Of a DNA stretch of 64,000 bases, positions 20,505 to 30,903 are shown one piece after another. Position 1 is the first letter of the stretch. Every line of letters begins with the position of its first letter. Origin of the DNA: Irpex lacteus (Eukaryota > Basidiomycota > Agaricomycetes > Polyporales > Irpicaceae); contig MQVO02000011.1 of the NCBI GenBank assembly GCA_001986395.2, forward strand, positions 434,001 through 498,000. Reading direction: 5' to 3'. The notes below the pieces were generated by a model. It did not search any database. It was not told the DNA's origin and saw only the letters and a program-made list of their open reading frames with translations. The translations under genes were made by a program, and so were the position numbers.

Positions 20505-21480
20505 CATTGACGAGATTAGCTCGCCAGATTGAAAGAATCACATGCAAGGCTCTCAGTATCGGCGATCCTTGCATCTGTGAACGCCACGTGTAAAAATTCA
20601 ACCGTTCAATGCCGCGCGCTCGCACTCTGTCTCTGTCTCTCATCGGCGGCACAATGCTCTCCATCGTCTAGACCTTGGCATGTCTGATAGCTTGAGAAAC
20701 ATAATAATGGTTAGTATGATGGTAATATGTGTATAATTGATGCGATTGCGGTGTAGATTTTGTTCTTGGAATTTTGCCAGGTTTTCCGAGTGGCACGCGG
20801 CCACTTGGAGGCCACTGCGGCCACACTGCTCCCGAAACACTCAACGAGAACAATCCTAGACGTGCAAGCTGACTGCTTAGTGGGCTGTGCGTGACACACT
20901 GCTCACTTGCCCTAGATAGTGGTCACTCGCTCTAATTGTCTGGCGGCCACTCCGACTCTTCAACTGGAACTTCTATCATCCACAGCTGTTCGGAATGGCT
21001 GTGAAAATCGGCCAAGTCGTATAATTCCTGCGAATAATAGGGTGCGTAATAGGTTCGATGTCAATGTAGGGCCGATACACCGCTAACCTACCGTGTTGGG
21101 CCTGTCACCTACACCAAACCATATGGCGACGCGGACCGGTGGATAACCCAGTATTTGGGGTTCACATGTCACAACGTTCCCTTGTACTTGGATTACATGC
21201 ACCCCTGATGTGATACTCATTGCGTTACTTGTCTCTCAGCTGACCATGACAGATGATATACAACACATAGGCGAAAATCTATCGGAAAATCAATGCGAAA
21301 TCGCCATCCCTGCATGCGGCAAAATACGACGCCACCATATCAGGGTGAGTTATCAGACTGATGAGGAGCTCTGTACTAATGTATCCAGGCAAGCGGATAG
21401 CAGTGGGAGTTATCCTGAACTTGATCGCGGTTGTCTTCAGCTAAGCCCCAGTTGCGCGTCTCGCATCAAAGCTCTGCTCT
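20505..21480 (+). repeat. Dispersed repeat copy 3 (diverged)
   Basis: Order-preserving matches to copies 1 and 2 include GAGATTAGCTCGCCAGATTGA (20511-20531), a GGCCAC-rich block near 20800-20830, GTGCGTAATAGGTTCGATGTCA, CAGCTGACCATGAC (21237-21250) followed by GGCGAAAATCTATCGG, and CTGATGAGGAGC. It is more decayed than copies 1 and 2 and stops before the transposon target region. Confidence 0.6.
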
Positions 21481-22066
21481 GATTGTGTAACTTGTATAGT
21501 CTTTGGTAATTATGACGGTTTAGGACACGGTCGCAGTAAATATACCCATTTCCTGCGAACGCGCGGGTACAGTTACCAGTGGATAGGACCTCAAGCTCAA
21601 GAACTACTTACTTATTCGTCACTAGAAGCGGTAAGTATATTCAAGTTGCTCCCTGAATGCCTTCGATCATCGATGTCGCACCGAGCCAGATCTGGACCCC
21701 TCTGTCGCAGGCTGCAGTGCTATGATAGGTGCGTAATATGTTCTACATGATGTTCGAAATCAAGTATCAGATTCACAGGTTTTTGATAGCAAAATGATTA
21801 TTCAGCATAGCGCGGGCGTTTAACATAGGACCCCGGAAACTGCTTGCCGCACTACGGGGCTCCTTGAGTGGCGTTCCGGCCGCAAGTATCTACAGCACAA
21901 TCAAAGCCCCAGATTCATGACTTGGGTGGCGGATTTGCGTATAAATACCCCCACCATCCCTGCACCTATCTCTCCCTTACTCATCCGAGCCCACATCTCT
22001 CACAGTTGAACGTTCAGCTTCATAACCTCGCGTTACCACTACCATCAACAACCAGCATACGCAATC
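21481..22066 (+). promoter_or_regulatory. Upstream region of the second complete pheromone gene
   Basis: TATAAATA lies at 21940-21947, about 120 bp before the ATG. About 35 bp further upstream CACAATCAAAG (21896-21906) contains an ATCAAAG core of the type bound by HMG-box factors, which control pheromone genes in several basidiomycetes. The binding role is inferred. Confidence 0.5.
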
Positions 22067-22279
22067 ATGGTTTCCTCATCCGCTACCGACTCCTTTGCAT
22101 CGACTAGCCAAGAGTATGCGCATGCCAAACCTGGCTCAGACGAGTCCACGGACATTCATCAGGAGACATCCCCGCTTCCAGAGTCGACCGAGAGTGTTGC
22201 TGGCTCTTACGGCATCTTACCACTCGACCAAGAGCACATCAATAACAACAGCACGTACGGGTGGTGTGTTATTGCATGA
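22067..22279 (+). CDS. Mating pheromone precursor (70 aa, CaaX CVIA)
   Basis: A single exon encodes 70 aa, starting MVSSSATDSFASTSQEY and ending LPLDQEHINNNSTYGWC plus VIA. It has the CaaX box, an EH pair 12 residues before the Cys and an acidic, Ser/Thr-rich leader, as expected of a basidiomycete pheromone precursor. Mature sequence and length differ from the VFFCVIA pair at 1-36 and 17464-17703, so it should belong to a different specificity subfamily. It lies 1.03 kb upstream of the STE3 receptor on the same strand. In compatible B haplotypes a pheromone does not normally activate the receptor encoded beside it; this is known for the system and not tested here. Confidence 0.92.
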   Translation: MVSSSATDSFASTSQEYAHAKPGSDESTDIHQETSPLPESTESVAGSYGILPLDQEHINNNSTYGWCVIA

Positions 22280-23305
22280 TCGAATCATCCTCCTTCATGT
22301 GAGTTATTCTACGTGTGCAGTACTCCGAGAGTAAGGCTAACCCTCCGGTGTAGCATTCGACTGTGATGTCGGCTTACTACTATGCGATACCATCTCTCTT
22401 ATCACTCCCACCACCATGAATACCGCCTCATTCATCATCACCATCACCATCGCCCCTCAGACTATTTGGATAACTTTTATTTCGTAACAATTCCTTATGG
22501 TTGGCAAACTCGGCCTTATCTATTTCTTCGTTCTTCTTCTCCTATTTTGTTACGACACCTCTCAGTCATTGACTGCACGACCATGACACTTCTCTCCTTC
22601 CTTCCTCCGTAACTTTTGCCGCCTCATCTGTGCGTCCCCACCCTCATTCCGTTTTCCTTATTATTCGCTGTAGCTATACTCGGACGATGTACTATTAGCT
22701 AGCAGTCAACTGATTGTCATGTCTTGGTAGTTAGTTGTGTACTGCCTGAGTAGGCCCAGTCTGCGTATTCTACAGTCATCCGCACTCACTCGTTTCAATT
22801 GATTTGTTGTACACACCTTTCTATCTGTACTTATGCCCGCCATCGACATGATTGTCGCGAGACGATCCAGCGATACTTGAGCTTGGTACACAAAGTCGAC
22901 CTCAGTGAGGAGTCGTGACTTGTCTGCATTGAACTCTCCAAACTCGACGTTGAATGTGCATCACGGTCATGGCCACTTTGGCCTGCCGCGTTGACGCCAG
23001 GGACGACTATCGGATCCGGACCGGTGCCACTCTACTACTGACCGTCATCTCGCGGGTGAGTCTCGAGCGCATGCATCTGCCTCTCGCAAGCACTCACGGC
23101 AAAGGACAAAGTAAAACTGGAATGCAGATGATATGGAACAGTGCAAAACCGTACACCGTTCATGGTGGCACGCTGGGCCATTGTTCACTATTCCCACGCA
23201 CATGTACAAAGGCTCTTTGGCCTAACGCCATCTTTATCATCTGCATAAAGAGAAATTTAAGCCGTCTGACGAGCCCATCGCTCACCCGTCCTCGACACTG
23301 CGACC
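22280..23305. other. Spacer between pheromone and receptor genes
   Basis: No supported gene. CATCACCATCACCATCG-like low complexity occurs near 22440. The stretch just before 23306 is C-rich and should contain the receptor promoter and 5' UTR. A 119-codon frame at 22954-23313 overlaps the receptor start in another frame and looks spurious. Confidence 0.45.
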
Positions 23306-25036
23306 ATGGCTGACCCAACATATCCCCTGTTCACTGTCTTTGCTTTCCTGGGTTTCGTATTTGCTCTCATCCCTCTGCCGTGGCACTTTCAAGCTTGGAA
23401 CGCCGGGACCTGCATCTATATGCTATGGGCATCGTTGGCATGTTTGGTTCATTCTGTGAACTCCGTGATCTGGAACGGCAATATGGATATTGTAGCATCT
23501 GTCTGGTGTGACATCGGTAAGTACACGGCTCGTACTTGCGTTGTGTTCTCATTATATTAAATCGTTTCGGCTAGCGACGAAATTTCTTCTTGGTGCTGGT
23601 GTCGGCATCCCTGCATCCTCTCTGTGCATCAATCGTCGTCTATATAACATTGCATCTGTCCGAGTGGTGTCTGTTACTAGACAGGATGTGAGTAATATCC
23701 AGACCGCGAACCGCTATGATCGCTTATACAGGACACAGAAACGTCGGGAAGTAATCACGGACATCTGTATTGCTATCGGAATTCCTGTTTTAGTCATGGT
23801 CCTTCGTAAGTTTTATACCATGTGTGGTCGTTGCATGCCTCTGATGAGACGTACAGATTATGTAGTGCAAGGTGAAAAGCTTCGCAGCATGCCTTGCGTT
23901 CTTGTTTTGCTGAAACATCGAATTTTAGGACATCGCTTTGACATTCTCGAAGACGTTGGATGCCTAGCTACTACCTATTGGACATTTGCTGCCGTCCCGC
24001 TAGTATTTATGTGGCCGACGCTGATTGGTTCTATCTCGTTCGTCTATGCAGGTGGGTTGTCGGTTACCGTTCAGCACTTTTGTGTGGAGCTAAACCATGT
24101 TTTCCACCTAGCCCTGACCTTACGGGCTTTCTGGAGACGTCGAGTTCAGTTCAGTGAACTGCTCTCGATCAGCAGTTCACTCACTATGAGTCGTTATTTC
24201 CGTCTGATGCTCTTCTCATGCCTGGAGATGAGTGGCACCATTCCGGTCTCAGTATACAGCACCTACATCATCACAAAAGGCGTGCCCATCTCGCCTTGGA
24301 TATCGTGGGCCGATACACACTACAACTTCTCCTTCGTAGAGCAAATACCTGCAGACGTGTGGAGAAGCTATGCCCCTCGCAGGATCAATGCTGAAATGAC
24401 ACGCTGGCTTTTTCCATGTTCTGCCCTTCTCTTCTTCGCATTGTTTGGATTCGCTCAGGAAGCACGAAAACAGTATATGAAAGCGTTTAGGCGAATGAAG
24501 GCAGAGGCTGGCTATCTTCTCCCCATCCGCGGTGGTAGTATCCGGAGCTGGAAGAATGGGTGAGTCGCTTTGCTTATAGAAGGCCTACATCTATTTATCG
24601 TTCTTTTAGATTCTACTCCGACAGCCAGGCGCGGTCTTATGCCTCCGAAACTACTCTCCCAACCGCGGTATATTCGCCTCGAAGGTTCAAGCGATCCGAC
24701 TCCCTCTTCTCATCTGTTGTCTCTTTCACCGACATCGATGTCGAGAAAGGCCTTAGTTCTACCCCATCATCGCTCACCGCACTCTCTAGTCCTTCCGAGA
24801 CTGTCGTTAGCTGTTCAGAACCAGGATCCCCAACTTCGACGTCGCACCTCAACCCATCTTCACCTCCCTCACTGTCTCCGCCACCAATAGCTTACTATCC
24901 GAGCCCCTCGCCGCCTTATCGTCGACCTTTCTCTTCGTCTACCATTCTGCCACTCACCTCGAACTCCCCAACGATACTCGAACCTCCGAACACCTTGCCC
25001 ATCCTCATACACCGGGAGTCTTGCCAAACCTTCTGA
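23306..25036 (+). CDS. STE3: STE3-type pheromone receptor (seven-transmembrane GPCR)
   Basis: Seven exons join in frame to 467 aa: 23306-23516, 23575-23687, 23739-23805, 23857-23871, 23929-24051, 24112-24559 and 24610-25036. Exon 4 is only 15 nt. Family landmarks in order: MADPTYPLFTVFAFLGFV (TM1), CDIATKFLLGAGVGIPASSL, CINRRLYNIASVR (cytoplasmic loop), KRREVITDICIAIGIP, HYVVQGHRFDILEDVGC, TYWTFAAVPLVFMWP, an arginine-rich third loop (FWRRRVQFSELL), SRYFRLMLFSCLE and a last helix with FGFAQEARKQY. The C-terminal 155 residues are a Ser/Pro-rich cytoplasmic tail. It sits in the plasma membrane, binds farnesylated pheromone from a mate and signals through a heterotrimeric G protein and MAP kinases. 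No stop or frameshift is present. With the adjoining pheromone genes it defines a B mating-type locus. Confidence 0.95.
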
Positions 25037-26383
25037 GAACTTCACCTTTCGAGATACCGACCACACGCGCTGGTTTATATCGACCGACTTAGGCTATTAC
25101 CCTGGAAGGCGTACGCCAGATCGTATATCGCTATTTATTCGCCTTTGGTCACGTCGTCATGAACTACCTCTCCCATTCCATTGTATTGCATCGCTTCGTC
25201 TTCGTCTTACATAACTGACCACTCTCCCTCATTTGTATTACTACCACTTCAGGTCTGATTTGCCTCGTCACGGTCTTCACTCCATCAATAGTTTGTTGTA
25301 CCACTATCATCCATGATGTCCACTCCTTCGATTTTCTCTAGATTTCTATTTCTATGTATTAGTACATGTAGACCACTCATCTTCTCATTGTACACTCTCG
25401 TTCACTCCTGCAATGCTATATGATTTGACGATCGACGATGATACGTTGGTATCTGAGTAACTTGAATCCGGTGAAAGTCGACGCGATCACTTGGTCAAGG
25501 AAGTCCTAGTCTGCGTAAGACGTCACGGATATGAATATCTCACAGAGATTCTCGGTAATGCAATGTGTGGATACATCCTGCCTCGTCGCGCATACCTAAT
25601 TCTGACGACAAAGAAGTCAGAAGCTGTCTGTATAGCAACCGCAGCTTGCAACTTCTTCCCGAGTCTGCTCTGACGCGTTTCCGAGCTTCAGGTGAGCTAG
25701 ATCCACATTCAGCTAGAATGCTCGATACTGATACTCGAACATGTGTCAATTAGCGATATTATGAAGGAGTCTGATTCCGAACTCACCGAGGCCACGGTCG
25801 GCGACAGTGTTGGTTCAATGAAGGCAGCATGGACGTGCTGAGGTGAGGGAGGATGAAATACCAGCAGGTGTACACGCGCTGGTTATATACGATCGAGACG
25901 AGGACTCGATACTAATATATCATCGCGCAATCAATGAGTCTTTTGTACTCTGGCCGGTCCTCTGTAGTCACGACGATATTCCAGACATGGTCCAGAAAAC
26001 AGGATATACTGAGTCGCGTGGATGTATCCTTGAGTAGGATCTTGGTATGAAAGAATCCCGAGTTCATGGACAGTCGCGGAGAGATGTGAATGCGAGCATT
26101 AGGTAGATAATACCGGAGTGAGGACTCAGCGTGGTAGGTTGGTGAGAAACCCCATATTTCCACAAAGAGACGGAACCTGGGCAGCCGTCTTCGTCAGAGA
26201 CTAGTAATGATACATCTTGATAGCATAATACACTGTGCAAGCTACGGCATGGCACGCATGGCCCAAGGACCCCGTAGACTATCAACGAGATATAGCAGTC
26301 ATCAGCATGGCCAGTGTATCTGGATACGAGAAAGAGAGTTTTACCTGAGTCAAACCATCGGACGCTGACTAGAGAGCAGAGGA
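25037..26383. other. Intergenic, no gene recognised
   Basis: Only short frames without motifs are present. A 26-codon frame at 25761-25841 ends in WTC then stop, lacking the three residues of a CaaX box. Confidence 0.4.
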
Positions 26384-27263
26384 TCATCCAAGCAAGTCGT
26401 CCAAGAAATCTTCCATGTTCTCTTTCTCACTCTTAGGCGGAGGCGGATTCTCAGTGGGTAAAGCGGGTGCCACTACATATTCCTTCTCTCCTTTGGCTAT
26501 GAGAAGAGCTGAGAACTCCTAACGTGAAATGCACTTCTACGTCAACATTACCTTTCGTACTTCGGGGAATCACTCGGCTCCCGCCTGAAGAACGCTCCTT
26601 TTCTGCTTTTGCTTTGAAACGTGCTTTGAGGTCTATATGTACGTGTGTAGGTGTTTCCAAGTGAGCACTGGGCTGCATAGAAGCGACAGTTACCTCGAGT
26701 TGCTTCGGCAGCTGCCTTCTCTTGACTCAGCTCTTCAAGGGAATCGTCCCAGCTGATCTGCTGAAGCTTTCCTTTCTTAGTACTTTCCGTGTGCTTCATT
26801 CCAGAAGTCAGATGTGCAAGGCTATGGTCGATCTCGTCTTCGTCTTCTGGTGGGGGTACCGCAACGGGCGGCGCATCTGACAATCGCTGACGTTCCAAGA
26901 ACGACGATAGGTCTACTTCAGGTTCAACTATTGGCTCTCCTAAAGCAGCCAAATTAGTGTAAGTACTTCAACGAGAAGATCTTCCAGACCATCCGAATCC
27001 AATTCTGGGTCAGGTTCAACATATCGATCGGCATTCGTTCCTAGTTGCCGTCTAGCGAACTTTCGCTCAAGCTCCTTCTGCTCTTCCTCGTCGAGCTCTT
27101 GCGCCTCTTCACCTTCCAAAACCAAACGTTGATGGAATTCAGCCGGACGTCCTCGGCCTCGGCCTCGGCCTCGAGCTCGCAGGTATTTTCCAAGCCCTCC
27201 GCGAGACTTTCCACGACCTCTTCCTCTCGAAGGACCAGGAGCGGCGTCCTCTGCAGATTCCAT
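26384..27263 (-). CDS. RG-rich conserved-looking protein, function unknown
   Basis: Four exons join in frame to 229 aa: 27263-26990, 26939-26694, 26632-26552 and 26472-26384. The N-terminus is an Arg/Gly box (GPSRGRGRGKSRGG, then ARGRGRGRGRPAEF), suggesting RNA binding or arginine methylation. Then come an acidic helical part (EEAQELDEEEQKELERKFARRQLGTN), the motif EPDPELDSDGEPIVEPEVDL, a LQQISWDDSLEELSQEKAAAE block, DLKARFKAKAEKER and a C-terminal NMEDFLDDLLG helix. The exon 1 donor is GTCTGG, chosen because it alone gives a good-length intron in frame. I do not recognise the family. The tidy gene structure suggests a real housekeeping gene at the border of the mating locus. Confidence 0.65.
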
Positions 27264-29059
27264 GGCTGTCAGATGTAAGTATTAGAGGTAAAACAAAGTG
27301 TTAGAGAGAAACCCTCGCGTTCGCCGGCAGTGATAGTCACGGTAGCAGGTGATTGGCTACTACTTACATCTGGGTGAAGTTATCTTTATGATCGGCGCAT
27401 CAGTCGGTATACCGTATTGATGCGCCTATTGAGCGCCTTTTCTCTAGATGGCGCTACGGGTATTGCTCTCCGAGTCCGAGTCGGTCTCACGTTGCCTCTT
27501 ACCTTCATGTAGTAAAGAGCCAGTTCTCTCAAATTCCGGTCTCATTCATCGTTCATGGCGGGTAGAAAGTAGTCGTGAGGTATGGCCTCCTGACTACGTC
27601 CTTCGTACAGGCACGAGACCCGGTAGGCGATATCTTCAAGTCGTACCCTCTCCATCGATCTACCCTCGCATCCCAAAATGTTGCCCGTTGAATAACACAC
27701 CAGTTCGCCGATCTGCGCGTGGAATAGTACCTTGATATCGTTGGGTGCATGATCTGGGCATTCGAGGTCTCGTAATATCAATATTCAGCCTGACATGTGG
27801 GGCAGTCTGTGAGTCCTTTCTTCTCTCGACCTTATCTGAGTTCTAGTACGAACTAACTCGCATTTAGACACAAATCTCGTAATTTAAACGATCACATTGT
27901 ACGACCACAGTGCCCAAGTGCTTATGGGCTCGCACAAGGATGAGAATTTGGCTTCGCAAGGCGCCTCATATCCACCTATGTAAATGCGACAAAGTGTTCT
28001 AAGGGTCTAGACTATCACCTTTCAGAGCTCCGTACCATGCTGCACATCACCACGTTCATATAACTAACTCCCATAAGTCGAATACAGTGCTGTATCGCTT
28101 CAAATACACTCTCGGACACGCGACTGTGGCGCCACGGAAGGTAAGCATCTGATCCTGCAAGAGCCATTCCGAAGTCTTCCTGATATGCGTACTCGGTGTT
28201 TCCCACTACATAGGCCCAATCACGAGCGAGTATACTCAACGGCTCTTCACCGAGGTATCCGAGTGCGTTGCTCCGCAGCCGTACGTGCGCTCAGTAAGAC
28301 TATAGTATTATCGAAAGAGGACGACCTGCTGACTTTGTCTCATAGGTGCTGTCAATATCTTGCAACAGATTTGCGGCAGGTTTGAATACCAATTGTATTT
28401 ACAGATGTATTTGCGACGTGACAGTTTCAACCATGATGAGATATATTGGCCAGCGGCACGTACGTTACATCGGACGTTATACGGTATGTCTCTATTCCTA
28501 TATATTTCACCATGCTCTGCTTGAAGACCACAAGATTTAGTGTTCATACTGAACCATCCATGTTCGTATGTTTTTGTCTTTCTAACATTACTCCGGCTGA
28601 GGTTGAATGTTCAACTGCTTCACTCAGCTGAGTATGGACTTCTAGCGTACCGCGGAGGCGGCAATATGTCTACCGGAGATCATGCTTACTTTATCTGCGG
28701 TACAGGCCCTATTGCCAATTGCTATAAGCGGCTCCTCTAGCGGTATGCGCTGCTCCCCGTGATACAGAGATCACCCTCGTCTGCATGGTACCTACGAGAT
28801 GCAGCCCCGGATGTTTTGGGCCATGCAGACATTCGCTTCTTGTGACACTGCGGACGACATCTCTCCTCGCGATATGCATCTCCTCCTGACCTGAACTCAC
28901 ATTTATCATAGTCGCAAGAGCGGTCACGCCAATCGCGTATCGTGCCAGACGATATGGAGAGAAGTTGTGTTTCGCGCTCCGTGAGTATAAAGGCGTCCTG
29001 GACATGGACTGCAGTGCTTCAGCCCAGCGGTCCCCAGCCCCTTCGAACGCCTCGCAAGC
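27264..29059. other. Intergenic, no gene recognised; GH16 promoter at right end
   Basis: Minus-strand frames at 27542-27781 and 28015-28239 are open for 75-80 codons but show no recognisable domain and could not be joined. TATAAA at about 28986-28991, some 70 bp before the GH16 start codon, is a plausible TATA box. Confidence 0.4.
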
Positions 29060-30444
29060 ATGCACTTCGCACCTTTGACCGTCCTCACGGCTTGCTCGCT
29101 GTTACCGACAGTATTTGCTGCCACCTACTCCCTCTCAGATACCTACCAAGGCTCCAGCTTCCTGTCTGGTTTTGTGCATGAAGCCATAGCGGACCCCACC
29201 CACGGGCGTGTGTGAGTAATTCTTACCACCACCGTCTGTCCATGCATGCTGACTAGGTTTGATGACTACAGCAACTATGTCGACCAAGCTACAGCTGTGG
29301 CGCAGAATCTCACCTATGCTCACGGCAACACATTCATCATCCGCGCTGATCATACGACTAAGCTGTCTGCGAGCGGTCCTGGACGCAACAGTGTTCGCAT
29401 CCGAAGCCAGAAGACATACACTACCCATGTCGCAGTGTAAGTCATCCGTTGGAGACTTGTGGATCTGCCCGTGAGATTAACATAACATATTTAGCTTCGA
29501 TATCGTCCATATGCCTCAAGGCTGCGCCACCTGGCCTGCTGCCTGGGAAACCGATCCCAACAACTGGCCAAACGGTGGTGAAGTCGACATTGTAAGCGTT
29601 CATTAGGCGTTATCTCGCTTGATCTGACCTGCGTTTGTCTCTCTCGTCTCTCGCGCTCACATCGTTCAAGTAAGTAATTTGACATTCTCACATTTGCTCT
29701 CGATTCTCAATGACGTATCATAGGGTGGAAGGCGTGAACGACCAGTCACCTAATCTGGTGAGTTTGCATACCAGTGCAAACTGCAACATGCCTTCGAGTC
29801 GAACGATGACGGGGTCAGCCACCGTGAACAACTGCGACGTCAACACGGACGGGAACTCTGGATGCGGCGTCAAGGCCCCAGCTACAAACAGCTATGGTCC
29901 CTCGTTCAATTCAAACGGGGGCGGCTTTTATGCCATGGAGCGCACGAGCAGCTTCTTGAAGGTCTGGTTCTGGCCTCGTAACGCGGGGAATATTCCAAAC
30001 GACCTGAAGAGTGGCGCGAGCTCTGTCAACACGGGTAACTGGGTACGTGGCATTCCTGTCTTTCTTATTTGTATAACTCGGGCGCTGATCCGTCACTGGC
30101 CATAGGGTACACCGACCGCGTATTTCCCGAACACGTCTTGTGACATTGCTTCTCACTTCGATGCGAATAACATTATAATCAATTTGACACTTTGTACGTG
30201 CTGAATAGGTTTGAGCGAGTGACAGTAGACTAACGCGATGCAATCAGGCGGAGATTGGGCAGGTCAGGCATCTGTCTTCAATGGTGCTGGATGCTCTGGC
30301 AGCTGTGTCGGTAAGTTAGATCGTATCATTGCCACATCTGGACGCTCAACTCATCCTCGCCTTTGTATAGATTTTGTGAACAACAACCCGAGCGCGTTCA
30401 CAAACGCATACTGGCAGTTCAACGCTGTGCGTGTCTACCAGTGA
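29060..30444 (+). CDS. Secreted GH16 endo-1,3(4)-beta-glucanase
   Basis: Seven exons give 323 aa: 29060-29211, 29257-29436, 29495-29591, 29725-30042, 30106-30193, 30248-30310 and 30371-30444. A signal peptide (MHFAPLTVLTACSLLPTVFA) precedes YSLSDTYQGSSFLSGF, the usual start of mature fungal laminarinase-like GH16 enzymes. The catalytic signature ExDxxE is seen as NGGEVDIVEGVND; the first Glu is the nucleophile and the last the acid/base. GCATWPAAW lies before it, and SLHTSANC, GGGFYAMER and VWFWPR follow. It should hydrolyse beta-1,3 and mixed-linked glucans in the cell wall or outside it. Frame is kept across the 29592-29724 gap only if that gap is a twin intron (see findings). Otherwise the gene carries a one-base frameshift. 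Confidence 0.92.
29592..29724 (+). other. Spliceosomal twin intron (stwintron, acceptor-interrupted type)
   Basis: The gap is 133 nt, about twice a usual intron here. A canonical internal intron, GTAAGT to TAG (29670-29723), sits between the A (29669) and G (29724) of an outer acceptor. Removing it first rebuilds TTCAAG at the end of an outer intron that starts GTAAGC at 29592. Removing that then joins GACATT to GTGGAAGGC, giving the exact GH16 motif DIVEG. Plain one-step splicing from 29592 to the AG at 29723 leaves one extra G and runs into a stop. Confidence 0.75.
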
Positions 30445-30903
30445 TCTGCTGTATCACTTCGATGTATACAAGGTTCACGACCTATTACGACAACTGTATT
30501 TTTATACCCTAATGCTTATCCGAGCACATGTTTACGATCGTGTCTATTGAGATAGCGGACATATGCTGAAGGTTTATCGGAGTTGTGAGCTACAGTATCA
30601 GTGACATATCTCTGTCAGAGGACAACAGACGTGAACTAGAGATAAGTGCCTTCCCCAGATAGGGGAGATGGCCCGACTCGAGGTCAATGTGCGAAGTTGG
30701 GTCATTGACCTATAGTCCATACTGTAGCTTGTGAATCGCAGTACTAAAGTACTAGCCAGACCTATGAAGCGCCCTTAAGTCGTCGGCAACAGCCGGCGGA
30801 GTACGTACGCGTGTATACGATGTCCTGGCTCCTCTCATAAAGCTTTCATGCACTGACCTGAGCTCTTTGAATCTGCAGGACTCGAAGTTTATTCACAGCA
30901 GAC
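30445..30903. other. Intergenic between GH16 and BTB genes
   Basis: No gene is seen. It should hold the GH16 terminator and the first BTB gene's promoter. Confidence 0.5.

Noticed and set aside
22954..23313. 119-codon frame just upstream of the STE3 gene
   Set aside because: Overlaps the receptor start in a different frame and has no family features.
25761..25841. 26-codon frame ending in WTC then stop, near the receptor
   Set aside because: Considered as a degenerate pheromone, but the CaaX box is missing and there is no cleavage pair.
27542..28239. Minus-strand frames of about 75-80 codons between the RG-rich and GH16 genes
   Set aside because: No domain recognised and no splice sites joining them into one gene; left as intergenic.
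29724..29724. GH16 gene as a frameshifted pseudogene
   Set aside because: The apparent extra base disappears under the twin-intron reading, and all other exons join in frame with the catalytic motif kept.
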